The position numbers were made by a program, and so were the translations under genes. A stretch of 64,000 nt of DNA from Uranotaenia lowii (taxonomy: Eukaryota > Arthropoda > Insecta > Diptera > Culicidae). This document shows, one piece after another, positions 32,634 through 44,621 of the stretch (its first letter is position 1; each line of letters starts with the position of its first letter). The DNA lies in NCBI RefSeq assembly GCF_029784155.1, contig NC_073693.1, forward strand, positions 226,687,094 to 226,751,093. Reading direction: 5' to 3'. The notes under the pieces are model-generated. The model worked only from the letters and a program-made list of their open reading frames with translations, was not told the DNA's origin and did not search any database.

Positions 32634-33108
32634 CAGTGATGTCAACCTTCCAGATTTTGTCTGGATCTTCCAGACTTTTTGGACTTTTGCCAGACATTTT
32701 TTCAGGTTTCCAGACTTCCAGACTTTTGACATTTCTTCCAGAAAATTCCAGACTTTTGGGTTTAAACAAAAATTGTTCTAAGAAACTATGAAAATTCAAT
32801 TTTGTAACGGTGTAATATGGCAGGAAATTATTAGAATTTGTGAATTATGATTTCCTAAGGGTTCGAAACCTATTGATATTGGCAAATGCTTCGAAAATGT
32901 ATGTTAAATTGAGATTTAGACAGAGCACGTGACTGATACAGTGACAGAAAAACACTATTGCAAAATTAAGATATGGGGACCAAAAAAATAAAAAAAAATG
33001 TCGTCACCTTTAAAACTTAGGTGTCCAGACATTTGAAGCCATTTCCAGACATTTTTTTTAAATTCTTCCAGACTTTTCTGAAAAATAGTTGACAACCCTG
33101 CTCATAGC
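32626..33108. mobile_element. hAT MITE with perfect 8-bp TSD
   Basis: The element is 32634-33100. Ends are CAGTGATGTCAAC and, reversed, CAGGGTTGTCAAC. TSD ctcatagc lies at 32626-32633 and 33101-33108. Subterminal regions repeat ttccagactttt many times. It is inserted in the Penelope-like 3' UTR and has no transposase. Confidence 0.85.
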
Positions 33109-33274
33109 CAAAATGAGGGAGAGGAGAGACAGTAAACAAACCGACAAGCAGCCGAACAGAATAAAATTGTGCTGCTTTATTTTTTGTAAGTGATGAGAAG
33201 TATTGTAATTTTTATAAATGTAATTTAATTTTAAAAGTTTAAAGTTTTTAATAAAAGTAAATATTTTCAGACGG

Positions 33275-33314
33275 CTGATGATGGGTGAAGAAAAGTAACC
33301 CGAAACGTTACGTA
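33275..33314 (+). ncRNA. Hammerhead-ribozyme-like core in the Penelope-like 3' end
   Basis: CTGATGA (33275-33281), a GGGT/ACCC stem with an 11-nt loop, GAAA (33302-33305), then a short ACG-TTA-CGT hairpin followed by A match the order of hammerhead core elements. Penelope-like elements are known to carry minimal hammerheads near their terminal repeats. An extra T lies between CTGATGA and the stem, and stem I is not clearly formed, so the copy may be inactive or the match partial. Confidence 0.35.
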
Positions 33315-33373
33315 AAATTTGAAAAAGTCGTTTCACTCACCGACAAAACTCAATAAGAAAAAACCGTATAAAA

Positions 33374-34168
33374 AGTACCGGTTGGACTGCCCCAAATTTG
33401 TATGGGAAATTCAAAACCTGTGAAATGTTATGCGCTGCAGGCTAAAATTGATCCTAGGCCTAGTACAAGATCTCATGCCAAATTTGGGCCAGATCGGATC
33501 ACGGGAAGGGGTCGCTCAGCGAACCTGAAGTTTGTATGGGATTTTGAGACATTTTGTTCGGGAGAAACATGAAAAAACAGTTTTTCATTAATAACTTTGG
33601 TTCCCGTCGGCCGATTTCTTTCAAAAACGGGTTTTCATAAAGCCTAAATTATGAAAAACATTTTATCCGAAGACTGCATTTCGATAAGAGTTAAGACAAA
33701 AAAGTTGTTAGGCTTCCAAAATGGGCTAATTTTTTTAAGGATGGTATTCATCACTGTTTATGAGTCCGGACGGTCGAACTTATTGACGCCTCATTAGCAG
33801 TGATGAATACCACCGTAAAAAAAGTTAGCCCATTTTGGAAGTCTAATAACTTTTTTGTCTTAACTCTTATCGAAATGCAGTCTTCGGATAAAATGTTTTT
33901 CATAATTTAGGCTTTATGAAAACTCGTTTTTGAAAGAAATCGGCCGACGGGAACCAAAGTTATTGATGAAAAACTGGTTTTTCATGTTTCTCCCGAACAA
34001 AATGTCTCAAAATCCTATACAAACTTCAGGCTCGTTGAGCGACCCCTTCCCGTGATCCGATCTGGCCCAAATTTGGCATGAGATCTTGTACTAGGCCTAG
34101 GATCAATTTTAGCCTGCAGCGCATAACTTTTTCAAGAGTCGGGTCATTTGGGGCACTCTAGTACCGGT
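33374..34168. mobile_element. Mutator-like foldback MITE, ~780 bp, 9-bp TSD
   Basis: The element is 33383-34159. Left arm (33383-~33755) and right arm (~33797-34159) are nearly exact reverse complements, ~365 bases each, with a ~40-base centre. The ends are TGGACTGCCCCAAAT and, reversed, AGAGTGCCCCAAAT. AGTACCGGT repeats at 33374-33382 and 34160-34168. Long TIRs with a 9-bp TSD are characteristic of Mutator-like elements. A transcript would fold into one long hairpin. Confidence 0.8.
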
Positions 34169-34184
34169 GATAAACTTTAATTCA

Positions 34185-34620
34185 TCAATTTTCATTTGGT
34201 TCAAAATTTTGAAGTCCGAATATGCATTTTCTGACTATTTAATAATGTAAGGGAAATGAGGGTAAATCAGCCATAACTCCCGTTTCCAATGCATGCAGTG
34301 GCTCAAATAGGTTTCGTTTTTTTCCCTCGGAAAAAGTCACATACAATAAGTCTTATTTGGTTCCAAATTTTCTAGTCCGAACATCCTTTTTTCTTAAATA
34401 ATAGAAATTTTTGGGGAAATGAGGGTAAAAACAGCCATAACTCCAGTTTGCGAAGCGTGCGGTATCTCAAACATCCTTCATTGAATTTCTCGGAAAAAAT
34501 CGCATAAGATAAGTTTAATTTGGTTCAAATTTCTGAAGTCCAAATATGCTTTCTCTGACTATTTAAACAATGTAAGGGAATTGAGAGCAAATCAGCCATA
34601 ACCCTCCCCATAGCGATTTT
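34185..34620 (-). repeat. Satellite units, inverted orientation
   Basis: About three units of the 26.9-28.2 kb satellite in reverse, with cagccataactcc(c/a) at ~34269, ~34432 and ~34591 and ggctcaaat/atctcaaac phrases between. They continue the inverted piece at 28166-28255 across the Penelope-like insertion. Confidence 0.8.
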
Positions 34621-34663
34621 TTCAAAATAAAATTTTTCAGTTCAAGAAATGAATTTACCATAG

Positions 34664-35180
34664 TAAGGGGTCGTTCAGATACCACGTGGACAGAAATATG
34701 AGATTTTTGACCCCCTCCTACCCCTCCGTGGACAAGCGTGGACATTTGGCAAACCCCTACCCCCCTCCCCGGATGTCCACGTGGACAAAGCTGAAAAAGT
34801 TTTTATTTAAAATACCTATAAATTGACAGTTAGAAAACACCACTTTTTGCCTTTTTGTTATAGAAATGGCTGATTTTGTAAAACAGAATAAGAATTTCCT
34901 GATATAAAAAAAAATTAAAAATTTAAAATTTCTTAATTATCATATTTATAACTTGCTTTCAAGTAGCTACTTATTGTTTAAACTTAAACTGGAAAGATAT
35001 GCCATTTTAAGATTATGATTTGAACATCTTAATATTTATTCACCTTGAGAAAATATTCTAAAGTAAGTATGTCTACGTGGACATGACCCAAACCCCTACC
35101 CTCCTCCGTGAACAAGGGTGGACATTTCCATACCTCCCTCCCCCCCTGAGTTGTCCACGTGGTATGTGAACGGCCCCTAA
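34664..35180. mobile_element. PIF/Harbinger-like MITE with TAA duplication
   Basis: The element is 34667-35177. Ends GGGGTCGTTCAGATACCACG and, reversed, GGGGCCGTTCACATACCACG. TAA flanks both sides, a TWA-type duplication typical of PIF/Harbinger. Just inside, cgtggacatttgg/ccacgcttg motifs and accccctacc blocks are mirrored. Non-coding. Confidence 0.75.
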
Positions 35181-37154
35181 CAGGAAATTACTTCATCCCA
35201 AAAGGTGTTTATGAATAAGTGTTTTTAATCCTGTATTACCTAGGTTTAAGACATTTGATTCAGCAACAGTACATAACATTTACGAATCGAAACTAGTTTT
35301 TAACTTTAAATTTTGATTTACAATTTATAATAAAAGCCTATCTTGTCTTTGAAATTGGTTTTTATTAAGAAATGTATCTGTATGGCTGTATATTCATCCA
35401 ACACGATATTACTAATTATTTTAATAATTATAAAACACTTTTATATCATAATAAATTTAATGCTGTATGAAATATTCTTCAAGAGACCAACCCATTTCAA
35501 TATCAACTTTAATTTGTCTTTATTTTTGTTTTCTTAATGCTCAACTCGACATTTAAAGGATTTTGATAAATTACACAAAACCAAAAAATTCACATTTGAA
35601 TCAGGTGCAAAGAATTTAAGAGCTAATTTTGATTAATGATTTGATTTTGAGTCCTTCGCATGGGCCTCGCTCAAACAGCTCTCATCGGATTTCTCGGAAA
35701 AAGATCACATAAAATATTGCTCCTACAGAGAAAAGTTGGATTTTTGCAACTCTTCCAAAAGAAGAAGAAAAACTACCGCAAGACGTCAAAGCTGTTGCAC
35801 TGAAACAAATAATTCAGATTATATTTATGAGTTTTTGCGGGCAAAAAAAAACATTGTTTAAAAGTCAATTATGAATGATGCAGTGACATTTAAACCCATG
35901 CATTTTACCAATTCTTAAATAATTTATCACATTTATTTAGAAAAGAAATGTATCGAATCATTGATTTGAAAAACAAAAGGGAAATCCATCTATTTCTTTA
36001 TTTATAAAAATTTATAGTATTAAGGGATTTATTTTCTAACTTTAAAGCGGATGGTATAATAAGAGCGACACGTCAAGAAACGCGACGAAACAAGCATTAC
36101 TTTGCTCAGAATCATTCATAGTCTATGTCATAATTACAAAAAAATATAGTGAAGGGATTGTTTTCGACGTCTAAAGAAAAAATCAAATTCCATTAATTTG
36201 CAATAGAAAAGTTGACTTCAGCTTTACATATTTACTATTCCGTGACAAATTGAGTTATAAAAATATTAACTCCTATAGTTGTAGAACAAAATATATTTCA
36301 AAAACTACTCTTTAACAATTAACATGAAACGTTTTTTTTTATTACCTATTTTCGTGATAAAACAACCACTGATTTAAAAAAAATGGATGCCTAAACCAAC
36401 CCAAAACATTTTTCAGATTTTTTTCAATATCTTTTATTTAAAGAAAACCATTGATATTTTAGAAATATTTATTTAATTAAACAAACAATTTGAAAACATT
36501 AGGCAACTTAATTTCTACCGAACAACATACAACGGAAGTAAAAAATATAAAAATAATAAAATGAAATCAAATGTGATCGACATCTGTGCAATCGCGAATT
36601 TCATTGACTACTTCTAATGAAAATGAATTTTCCGATAGAGCAATCGTTGTTGTTATTGGAATTGTTGAATCCACTTCCGCTCTGTTTCTGAAAATTTTAA
36701 AAAGATTTTTACCCTGTTGCATCTGTTAACCGTTCCGTTGAGCTCAAACTTGCTAACCCAATTTCCGATTGATGTTGTTGTTGTTGTAAATTTTGGCAAG
36801 CTCTGTATACTTTTCCAGTCCCAAAAAATAGTACCCAAACAAACAATGGGCAATTGTATTAGGAGACGCATGCTTCTCCATTTCTGCTCTCAAAAGCACC
36901 ATACCTGAAAGCGATATTGATTTTGAATTTGCAAAGTCATATTTCACTTCTACCTATCTTTTTATTCGCATATGCTACTCTTTATCAAAGGACAACAAAA
37001 AACACCACCAGAAAAGAAGCCTCAGATATAAGATGATTATTTTCTTCAATGTTACTCGGTTACACTGACAAAAATGCAGCCCATCAATCGAGCTGTCAAG
37101 TTACGGTTGTCAAATTTCGGGTCTAACTACCGTTGCCTGAATCTAATTTTTCTC
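35181..37154. other. Unassigned AT-rich DNA with one satellite trace
   Basis: A short satellite-like stretch (gctcaaacagctctcatcgg... ggaaaaagatcacataaaat) lies near 35665-35715. Otherwise no gene or element was recognised. The frames around 36650-36950 overlap on three frames and are not credible. Confidence 0.4.
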
Positions 37155-37390
37155 TGAATACGCAATAATTCCTATTTGGTTAAAAAAAATTCAAGTCCGA
37201 ACATACCTTTTCTTAACTATTTGAAAAATATAGGGGAATTGAGGATAAAACGTCCTCAACTCCATTTTCCGAAGCTTGTGGTGGCTAAAACAGCCTTCAT
37301 TGAATTCCTCGGAGAAAATCACACATACTACGTCCCATTAAATTATGGAAAAATATAGGATAATTGAGGGTGAAAATAACCATATCCGAA
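37155..37390 (+). repeat. Isolated satellite units
   Basis: cctatttggttaaa, agtccgaacatacc, ttgaggataaaac and gtggctaaaacagcc phrases match the ~160-bp satellite, mixed from both unit halves. It is separated from the main array by 2.5 kb of other sequence. Confidence 0.6.
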
Positions 37391-37619
37391 ATCAGATGCA
37401 AATGATATCTCTTTTCATGAACGGCCCTGTTCAAGAACATTTATTATCTTTAAGACAACTACCTTTTTTTGTGATTATTTTATAACTGTAATAAATGATT
37501 GAATCCGTTTTAAATTGAAAAATAATCCTTTGGTTTTAGAACTCCATTGAATTTCATCATTTCATTTCGGTTAACTTGTTCTTTTATTTCACGAAATCCC
37601 AAAATAAAACAGGGTCATA

Positions 37620-38290
37620 AAAAAGAGTCTCCCTTGGGTGACACCTGTCGCCCAGTAGCCTGACAGCATCATTACCTTTTGGTGCTCCAGCTCCTCTTTT
37701 GGTTGAAGAAAAACCAAAATGCGGCGGCCGCATCAACGTTTTTCCAGGAATGAAGTTCTTCGTCTTTCCGTTACAATCATGATGATGATGATGATGACGA
37801 TACGGAAGTTAATCGGATTGGCCGGTGGTGTTGTTTTTTCGCCCTCCATTGAGGACATAGAGCGCAAAAGTAGCTTTTTGGCCGGATGGCCTACAAAAGC
37901 CGTCATACTTATAGTAGGTGAAGCTGCTCATTTCGCAGAATCTCGTTCAAATCTATGGTAAAATTGTTGTTCGCCACCACCATCGTCACAGAACATTTGA
38001 ACGGGGGCTATTTCGAGTACCATGAATCGAACAACGTTTCCCGATATGGGCACCGGATTTGGGACCAGCTTTTCAAGGCTTTTCGCCAAATCCGGCAAAT
38101 AAGTCCCGAAAGTATAGCCCCATATGTCATTGTTTTGGGGCCACGATTTATGGTCCGGCTCCAGATGAGCAAAGCTGAAATTGGATATGATTTACGTTTT
38201 TCCCCGTTGGCACTGGAAATTCGGTTAGTCCTTGGAGCTACTGCCGTAAATCACGAGCACGGCAATGTTGACATTGTTAGGTGATGATCT
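37620..38290. other. GC-richer unique segment
   Basis: Balanced base composition, few homopolymers and overlapping frames (37719-37961, 37955-38284 on plus) set it apart from the repeats around it. The frames have no motif I know and no splice context that joins them. A GATGAT microsatellite lies at ~37779. It may be ancestral host sequence. Confidence 0.35.
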
Positions 38291-39409
38291 AGTCTTGGGT
38301 TTCTGTCAGGGGAGTGGGATAAGGTCGGACCGAGAGTTGTAGATCGAAAAACACTTTTCAAATTAAACGAATTAAATTCCGATATAACGAACAGATAACA
38401 GATCCTCTCTCACTTCTTATCATACTAACCTAAAATTGGCTATAAATTTTAAGTTTTGTAATCTATATAAATAAATATATAAAAGGCTTGGTGTGTCTGT
38501 ATCCCAGCAAACATGAAATCGTATCAGGAATGACAACTGAAGTCGTTTATAATGATGATGAGCATCGCAATTCCAACTGCATAGTGAAAAAGTTGTATAA
38601 CATGTCGTCTGAAGTCAGTTTAAATCGGATATGATAGAAAGTCTGCCATGTTTGTAAATTTTGAAATGATTTGGCTCCTTCGCGGGATTCAAGTGACAAA
38701 ATTATAGTGATGTTCTTACTGCAACCATCAGTTCATCTCAAGAGATTGAAATCAAGAGAGAATTCTTTGCATTTGGAGTGTTAATGATCAAAATTTCACA
38801 ACTGCTTCACAAATTGCAACAATTTGCAATAATTAGCACACTTTCACTCTCTCTGAGCACTGGTTTCTCTCATTTGAACTCGAACCTTCAAATTTTCTCT
38901 TACAAATTGCCACAAATTACCACAAATTCAATCATTGGCTGCACAATTTGTGTGATCATTGACGAATTTTCTCCCTTCATTTCAGTTCCCTGGTTCATCC
39001 AGATGGCTAAAAATCATATGTGGATTGAGTATTAACCAATAAGAGAACTGGAGAATATTGTCGCTGGCAACGATTTGAAGGCCATGAGGGCAAAATCTTG
39101 CGCTCTCTTGCATTCTTCCAATAGGGATGAAAAATGTGTCGGATAGCGCGCAATTGTCGTAGTTTTCGTCGCTTTAGGAAGAAATTACATTTATGTACAT
39201 ATGTATGTATATCGTATGTATGTATCGTATGTATGTATTCACTTTGGAAGGTAAATGCTATACTTTTAAACTTTCATACGATCATTCAATAATGTATATG
39301 GCACGTTTATAAAAATATAGCTATATTGGCAATGGAAGCGGAACCCAGAATGAGCAGACTGGCGTGAAAATTGGCGGTATGAAGATTTTGAGGCCGAAAA
39401 TAGTTCCTA
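38291..39409. other. Unassigned DNA with a TATG microsatellite
   Basis: A TATG/TATCG short tandem repeat spans about 39190-39240. No gene recognised. CCCAGCAAACATGAAATCG near 38502 looks like a MITE end, but no partner was secured. Confidence 0.4.
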
Positions 39410-39414
39410 CGAAG

Positions 39415-39624
39415 TGTGCAACTTAAACTTCGCGCTATACTGGCTGAACGGGAGACGTGCACCTTAACTCGCCGAAAACCGTTAACGTACTGTCGCACAT
39501 CACAGGTGTGTATTAATGCGTTATGCCAGAGAGAGAGAGATGAGTTCACTTCGGTAAGGCTGTGAGCGCCGACGATGTCGTTTGTTAGGGCAGGGCAATC
39601 GCGCAAGCGATAATCTGCTACACA
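39415..39624 (-). repeat. 3' LTR (minus strand) of the 39.4-48.1 kb element
   Basis: On the plus strand it reads TGTGCAACTTAAAC...TCTGCTACACA. The neighbouring plus-strand tctcccccct (minus AGGGGGGAGA) is the polypurine tract. Confidence 0.88.
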
Positions 39625-40934
39625 TCTCCCCCCTACACAAAAAGCAAACAAAAATGAATGAATTGAACACAATTGAAATGTGAACAATTTTCTTCAACAA
39701 AAATCAAGAAAGACGTGTTCTTTATAATTCTCACAAACTAACATTTATCCAAAACACTATGTCCTCTTCATTTGGGTAGACGTTTCTACTTATGTTTAAT
39801 ACTCTTGGACTTCCCAGAAATGGGTTAGTTTGGTTTTGAAATCCATAATTTGGATTGTTCGCTAAGCTTTTTTATGTTACATTACGAATTCTCTTAATTA
39901 ACTTACATCATAGTTTTTTTATTTTGAACCTTTATCTATACCGTAACTGATGATGACTATGCTAGTAGTATGCTAGAAGCAATCAATCGACTTCTCCATT
40001 TTTGTTACACAATGACTGTGTTACTGGATTCGTGTGCCGGTGTGTATCCCTCATATTGTATTCAAATTAGACAGTAAAGTATGCTTCTGAGAAGCTGCAT
40101 CCAAACGAGCTGATCTTGATCCACTTTGTTATTAAACTTGATTGTTCCATGAGCCACGCATGAAAGGTTATGTTGGCTCGTCAAAGCTCTGCTCTTGTTT
40201 GGGAACATTTCATGTTCTTCTGTTTTATTGACACAAGACATAATTGATCAATGTTTCATTCGGTGTGATTTTTTTTGATTGGATATCCCTATCAAGAAAA
40301 GTTTAAAGTATGAATCCCAGTTAGAAATAGAGATTCACTTGCTTATCTCATATAAATTAAGCATCAGTTGTATATTCAATCGCAATTGGAAAACTGGAAA
40401 ACGATAACTACTGGATGCCTCCTCCAAACCAAGCATCTCAATTATGGCTGTTGAACCTCCTGCTCAAAAGCTTACTAAGTTTATCAAGCCTTCCTTTGGT
40501 ATTGGACATTTTGCTACGAACACAAGGAACACTGCTAAGTAAATTCTTCAAGTTAACCCCTCGGATTAGATCCGACCTAACAGTAGATTTCTTTTAACTC
40601 AATTTTTGTCCTGCACATCTCGCTCTTGTAGAATTTATACTTTCAATCCGCATTAGTCAGCCTTTTATCCTCAAGTAGGTGAACCGTTTATTTTGTCTGC
40701 ATAACCGAAAAACTCTGTAGCTCTGAAGAGTCTTTTCGAACTGAATGACAAGGAAATTTACTTGAACCGACGGAACAACCAACTTTAGACATATTTTATT
40801 GGTTCTCCAGATCCTAGAGGTTATGTGATTTTTCTTATTAACCATTATGTACAGAACAACCCACTAGTTCTCCAAACCAAGCTCTTGTACTGAACTGTTC
40901 TGACTGGTTATTTAAAAACTCTTTAATTTCTCGA

Positions 40935-41370
40935 TCCATCGAACTTTCATCGACCAACTTCATGTTGGTCCTCCCGATCCAACGAAAACTAATGATGTGA
41001 ATCTTCCGAACGCTCTTCATGTTGGTCCTCCAGATCCAACGAAAACTCATAAAGTGAACCTTCAGAACACTCTTTATGTTGGTCCTCCCGATCCAACGAA
41101 AACTCATAATGTGAACCTTCAGAACACTCTTCATGTTGGTCCTCCCGATCCAACGAAAACTCATAAAGTTAACCTTCAGAACACTCTTCATGTTGGTCCT
41201 CCCGATCCAACGAAAACTCATAAAGTGAACCTTCAGAGCACTCTTCATGTTGGTCCTCCCGATCCAACGAAATTTTATAAAGTGAACCTTCAAAACACTC
41301 TTCATGTTGGTCCTCCCGATCCAACGAAAACTACTAAAGTGAACCTTCAGAACACTCTTCATGTTCAACA
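40935..41370. repeat. 57-bp tandem repeat, seven to eight copies
   Basis: Units begin catgttggtcctcc at 40962, 41019, 41076, 41133, 41190, 41247 and 41304, an exact 57-base period. Because the period is a multiple of three and the unit lacks stops, long frames stay open on both strands (HVGPPDPTKTHKVNLQNTL-type on plus). The openness follows from the repeat, so I do not call a protein. Confidence 0.9.
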
Positions 41371-42494
41371 TTCATTAAGCTAAAACCTTGCGTCTTAACT
41401 TTTTCTGTTTTATATTTATTTTATTTTTTTTTTTTATTTGTTTCATTCATCTACCTGTCAATAATATTTTTCCTAGAAAATCAATAACCGTCATTATCTT
41501 AGCTTGGACAAATTAATCAGCACCCAAACATTCGTTTCATCAAATTAAAAGAATATCTTCAAATGAGTGGTCACATATTCATCCACTGGGCGCATAAATT
41601 TGTAGAACGAGCATCATAAACTATTCGACGATCTGTGAAACTTCACCTTCTAACCTGAAATATTGTAAGCATAGAAACAAACTACGAAAATAAAATCTGT
41701 GTGTATGAAGAAAGAATGTTATCATTCAAGTAGTATGGAATACGAAGTGCATGCTTGTAATGAAGGTTTTAAAATCGATGGAGACCAAGCTTCTTAAATT
41801 TCTCAAAAAGTGATATTGCAAGATTTACAAAATAGTATTTGCAATCCTTCTTTTCACTGCTAGACATTCTGCTTCATCCAAGTGTAATAACACTTACTCA
41901 TAAATCATCAATCCGTTTTACAATCTTTTCCTACCCATCTACAGAATTTTAGTCGAATGCTCAGCAGCAAAACGTGGAATTCTTTGATTATAGATCGACA
42001 ACTTCCGTTGCTTAAAAATGATTTGAATTATCTTCTCTCATACCCCGAGCAGACTTTTATGGCAAAATTATACCTAATTTTGCTATCATGCCTTGAAAGT
42101 AAAATGAGGTATCATTTTGCCCGAATAAAGGTGGTACAATGCTAAAATTTGGGTCTCATTTTTCATATACGGATACCTCGATTATACCAAGTGTAGGTTT
42201 CATTGAAACCTTAATGATGCCTTGTTGAGCCAACATTTTTAAATGAGTGTTGAGGGCATAATAATGCCACTTTAAGGTGTAATTAAATGCCAAAATTTGG
42301 CATCGTCATGCTTTCAAAATTTCATTGATAAAGGATGGCTTAACGAGGTATTAAAATACATTCAGTGAAACCAACATTTGGCATAACTGTGCTATCCGTA
42401 TATAGCAAACGAGAACAAAATTTTTCCATTGTACCGCTATTACTCTGGAAAATGAAACCGAATTCTGCTTAAAAGGCATGATAGCAAAAGAACT

Positions 42495-43476
42495 ATAGGG
42501 GAGAATGAGGATACTTGATCCCTGGGGATACTTGATTCCTTAGCTATATCTCGAAACTGGAATGTCTTACAAAGATCAAATGTTCTAGAAAAATGTGCCA
42601 AAATGAGCAAAATCACAATGCTTGTAGTTTAAAATTTTTTAACAAAATAATTGTTTGAGTAATAGAACTTTGTTTGAAAAATTTCACAAAATGTAACTTG
42701 AAGATCTTTTTTCATCACTTTAAAATGTTCCTTACATGGTAAAATTATGAAAAAAATATTTGTTCCAATGTATCAATCGTTCGAGCGTAAAAGAAACTTC
42801 ATAATGCCATATTTTCAAAGCAATTGAAAACTTTCAACTTTTTTTTGGAAAAAGTTTTCTAAAATGTTGATTATGGGTACAATTGATCCCCTAGAGTTGG
42901 GTACAATTGATCCCCCTTCCAAACGGCATATTCTTCTTCTGAATCGATCGTTATGATTGCTGATTACGAAATTACTAATATTTATCCAAAAACTAATATT
43001 TATCAAACAATTGTCTGAAGAAAAGAGCAAAAATAACTAATTTTCTCTAAATTATGAAAAATAGCGCCTTTAAGTCTGCAATGTTATTAGCGTTGAGACA
43101 AAGTTATAGAATTTTCTTCTTATGTCTGCTATAAATTGTAAAATGAGAACAAACATGACCAAAATAGTCAATTAACATTCTATCTTGGGGTTTGTTTGAT
43201 TTTTATACAAGGATTAGGGCTTTCTGAATAAAAGATCAAGCCTCCTCCAATAGGGGATCAAGTCTCCCCTAACTTCAGAAAAATCGCAATTTTTTTACTC
43301 CCACGAAAATGCTTCTAGTTCATCTACGGGTTCAAGTATCGTTCTAATTTTTAGAGCATAGAAACTTGAAGTTACAAGCTGTCAGAAAATGTCAAAGACG
43401 GCGAGTTGCTATATTTTTCCAAAAAGATATGGTGAAAATAAGAAAAGGGGATCAAGTATCCCCACTCTCCCCTATA
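42495..43476. mobile_element. MITE with GGGGAGA..GGATACTTGATC ends
   Basis: The left end (ctataggggagaatgaggatacttgatcc) and right end (ggatcaagtatccccactctcccctatag) are inverted, ~29 bases, flanked by tata. The phrase gatcaag(t/c)ctcccct recurs inside. A second, end-lacking copy of its right half lies at 49425-49935. Confidence 0.75.
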
Positions 43477-44615
43477 GTTATAGGTATATATAAACCATCG
43501 AATAATTTACTCCAACAAAACCAAAGAAAGTTGTATTGTATAAACTCAATGAGCGGTATATGAATATAGTCTTTTCAAATGCAACTCCAGGAAATACATC
43601 GCAATGTGTTTTGAATATCGACTGCACTTTTGGTTGCATAAATTTAGGCGATTTCCGAACCTTCAGTTCAGCATCTAAAAGTACATAATGAACTTCATAA
43701 AAATAATTGTAATTTCACAAGCGTTTTGTTTTGAAATGAAAACCTCTTGTAGAGTTTCATTGAAACCTTAATGATATCTTGTTTAACCAACGTTCAAAAA
43801 CGAGTTTTGAGGGCATAATGATGCCCCTTTTATGTTTGATCTTTGAAAAAAGCTGGCCAAATGAAGCATCATTAAACTTTCAATTAAACCATAACCGCCT
43901 AAATTAAATGTTCGTGTATGCAAATTGATAGAAAAATGTTGGTATTTTATAACCTTATTTTGGACGAATCGGTACTAGATATAACTAAACAAAAATTTAT
44001 ATTTTTTCCTGCAAAAACATACTATACAAATCAATTTTTTTTTGCATATACTTAGGAAGGCGATACAATGTGTGGTATACGGCAATGTAAATTAAAAACT
44101 TTAAATATCGCCGCTATTCATGCAGTTTCATACCAGTGATAACAATATTTATATTTCATTGCGATGTTTTTAATATCGCCTTCAGGTATGTAAACACCCG
44201 ATTAGAATGACATTTTTTCATCACGACACTTTAACCCTATATTACCTGAACTATGTCTCCGTTGAGAAAGAAATGTTGATTAATTCATCGATTGTTAACT
44301 TAGATAACTTATGCAAAAAAGAATCTCAATTTTTTTTTGCAGTGCAATAAGTGTAATTTTTTACACTACACATTCGTTTAATGAAGTATTTTTTTAAATT
44401 TTTTATAAAAATATTTTCTAAAATTATATAGTTGCTAAAGAAATGTTTAACAGTACTGAATTAGGCTTAAAGTTGAAAAATAAAAACTTGTGAACCATTT
44501 TATGTGCTCGTAGGTAGTAGAGGATTAATATTGGTTTCATATGAAATGAAAACTCAATAAAAAACTGTGAGATAACTATTCAAAAAAAAATTGTACAAGT
44601 TTGAAATAAAATGAA
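43477..44615. other. AT-rich interior of the TIR unit
   Basis: Contains one subterminal-type repeat (43745-43840). No other feature recognised. Confidence 0.4.
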
Positions 44616-44621
44616 GCTTAC

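Larger units (their letters stand above)
28256..33350. mobile_element. Head-to-head Penelope-like element pair
   Basis: Two 5'-truncated copies point outward from a junction at ~32240. The left copy runs on the minus strand to 28256, the right copy on the plus strand to ~33350. Both encode a GIY-YIG endonuclease and share a ~100-base 3' UTR (gacagtaaacaaaccgacaagcagccgaacagaataaaattg), which forms the terminal inverted repeat at 28256-28360 and 33115-33225. Penelope-like elements commonly occur in inverted or tandem arrays. Large insertions interrupt both copies. Confidence 0.75.

Noticed and set aside
40838..41371. 177-codon minus and 128-codon plus repeat-peptide frames
   Set aside because: Open only because a 57-base repeat without stops keeps frame on both strands; no start context or second exon supports a gene.
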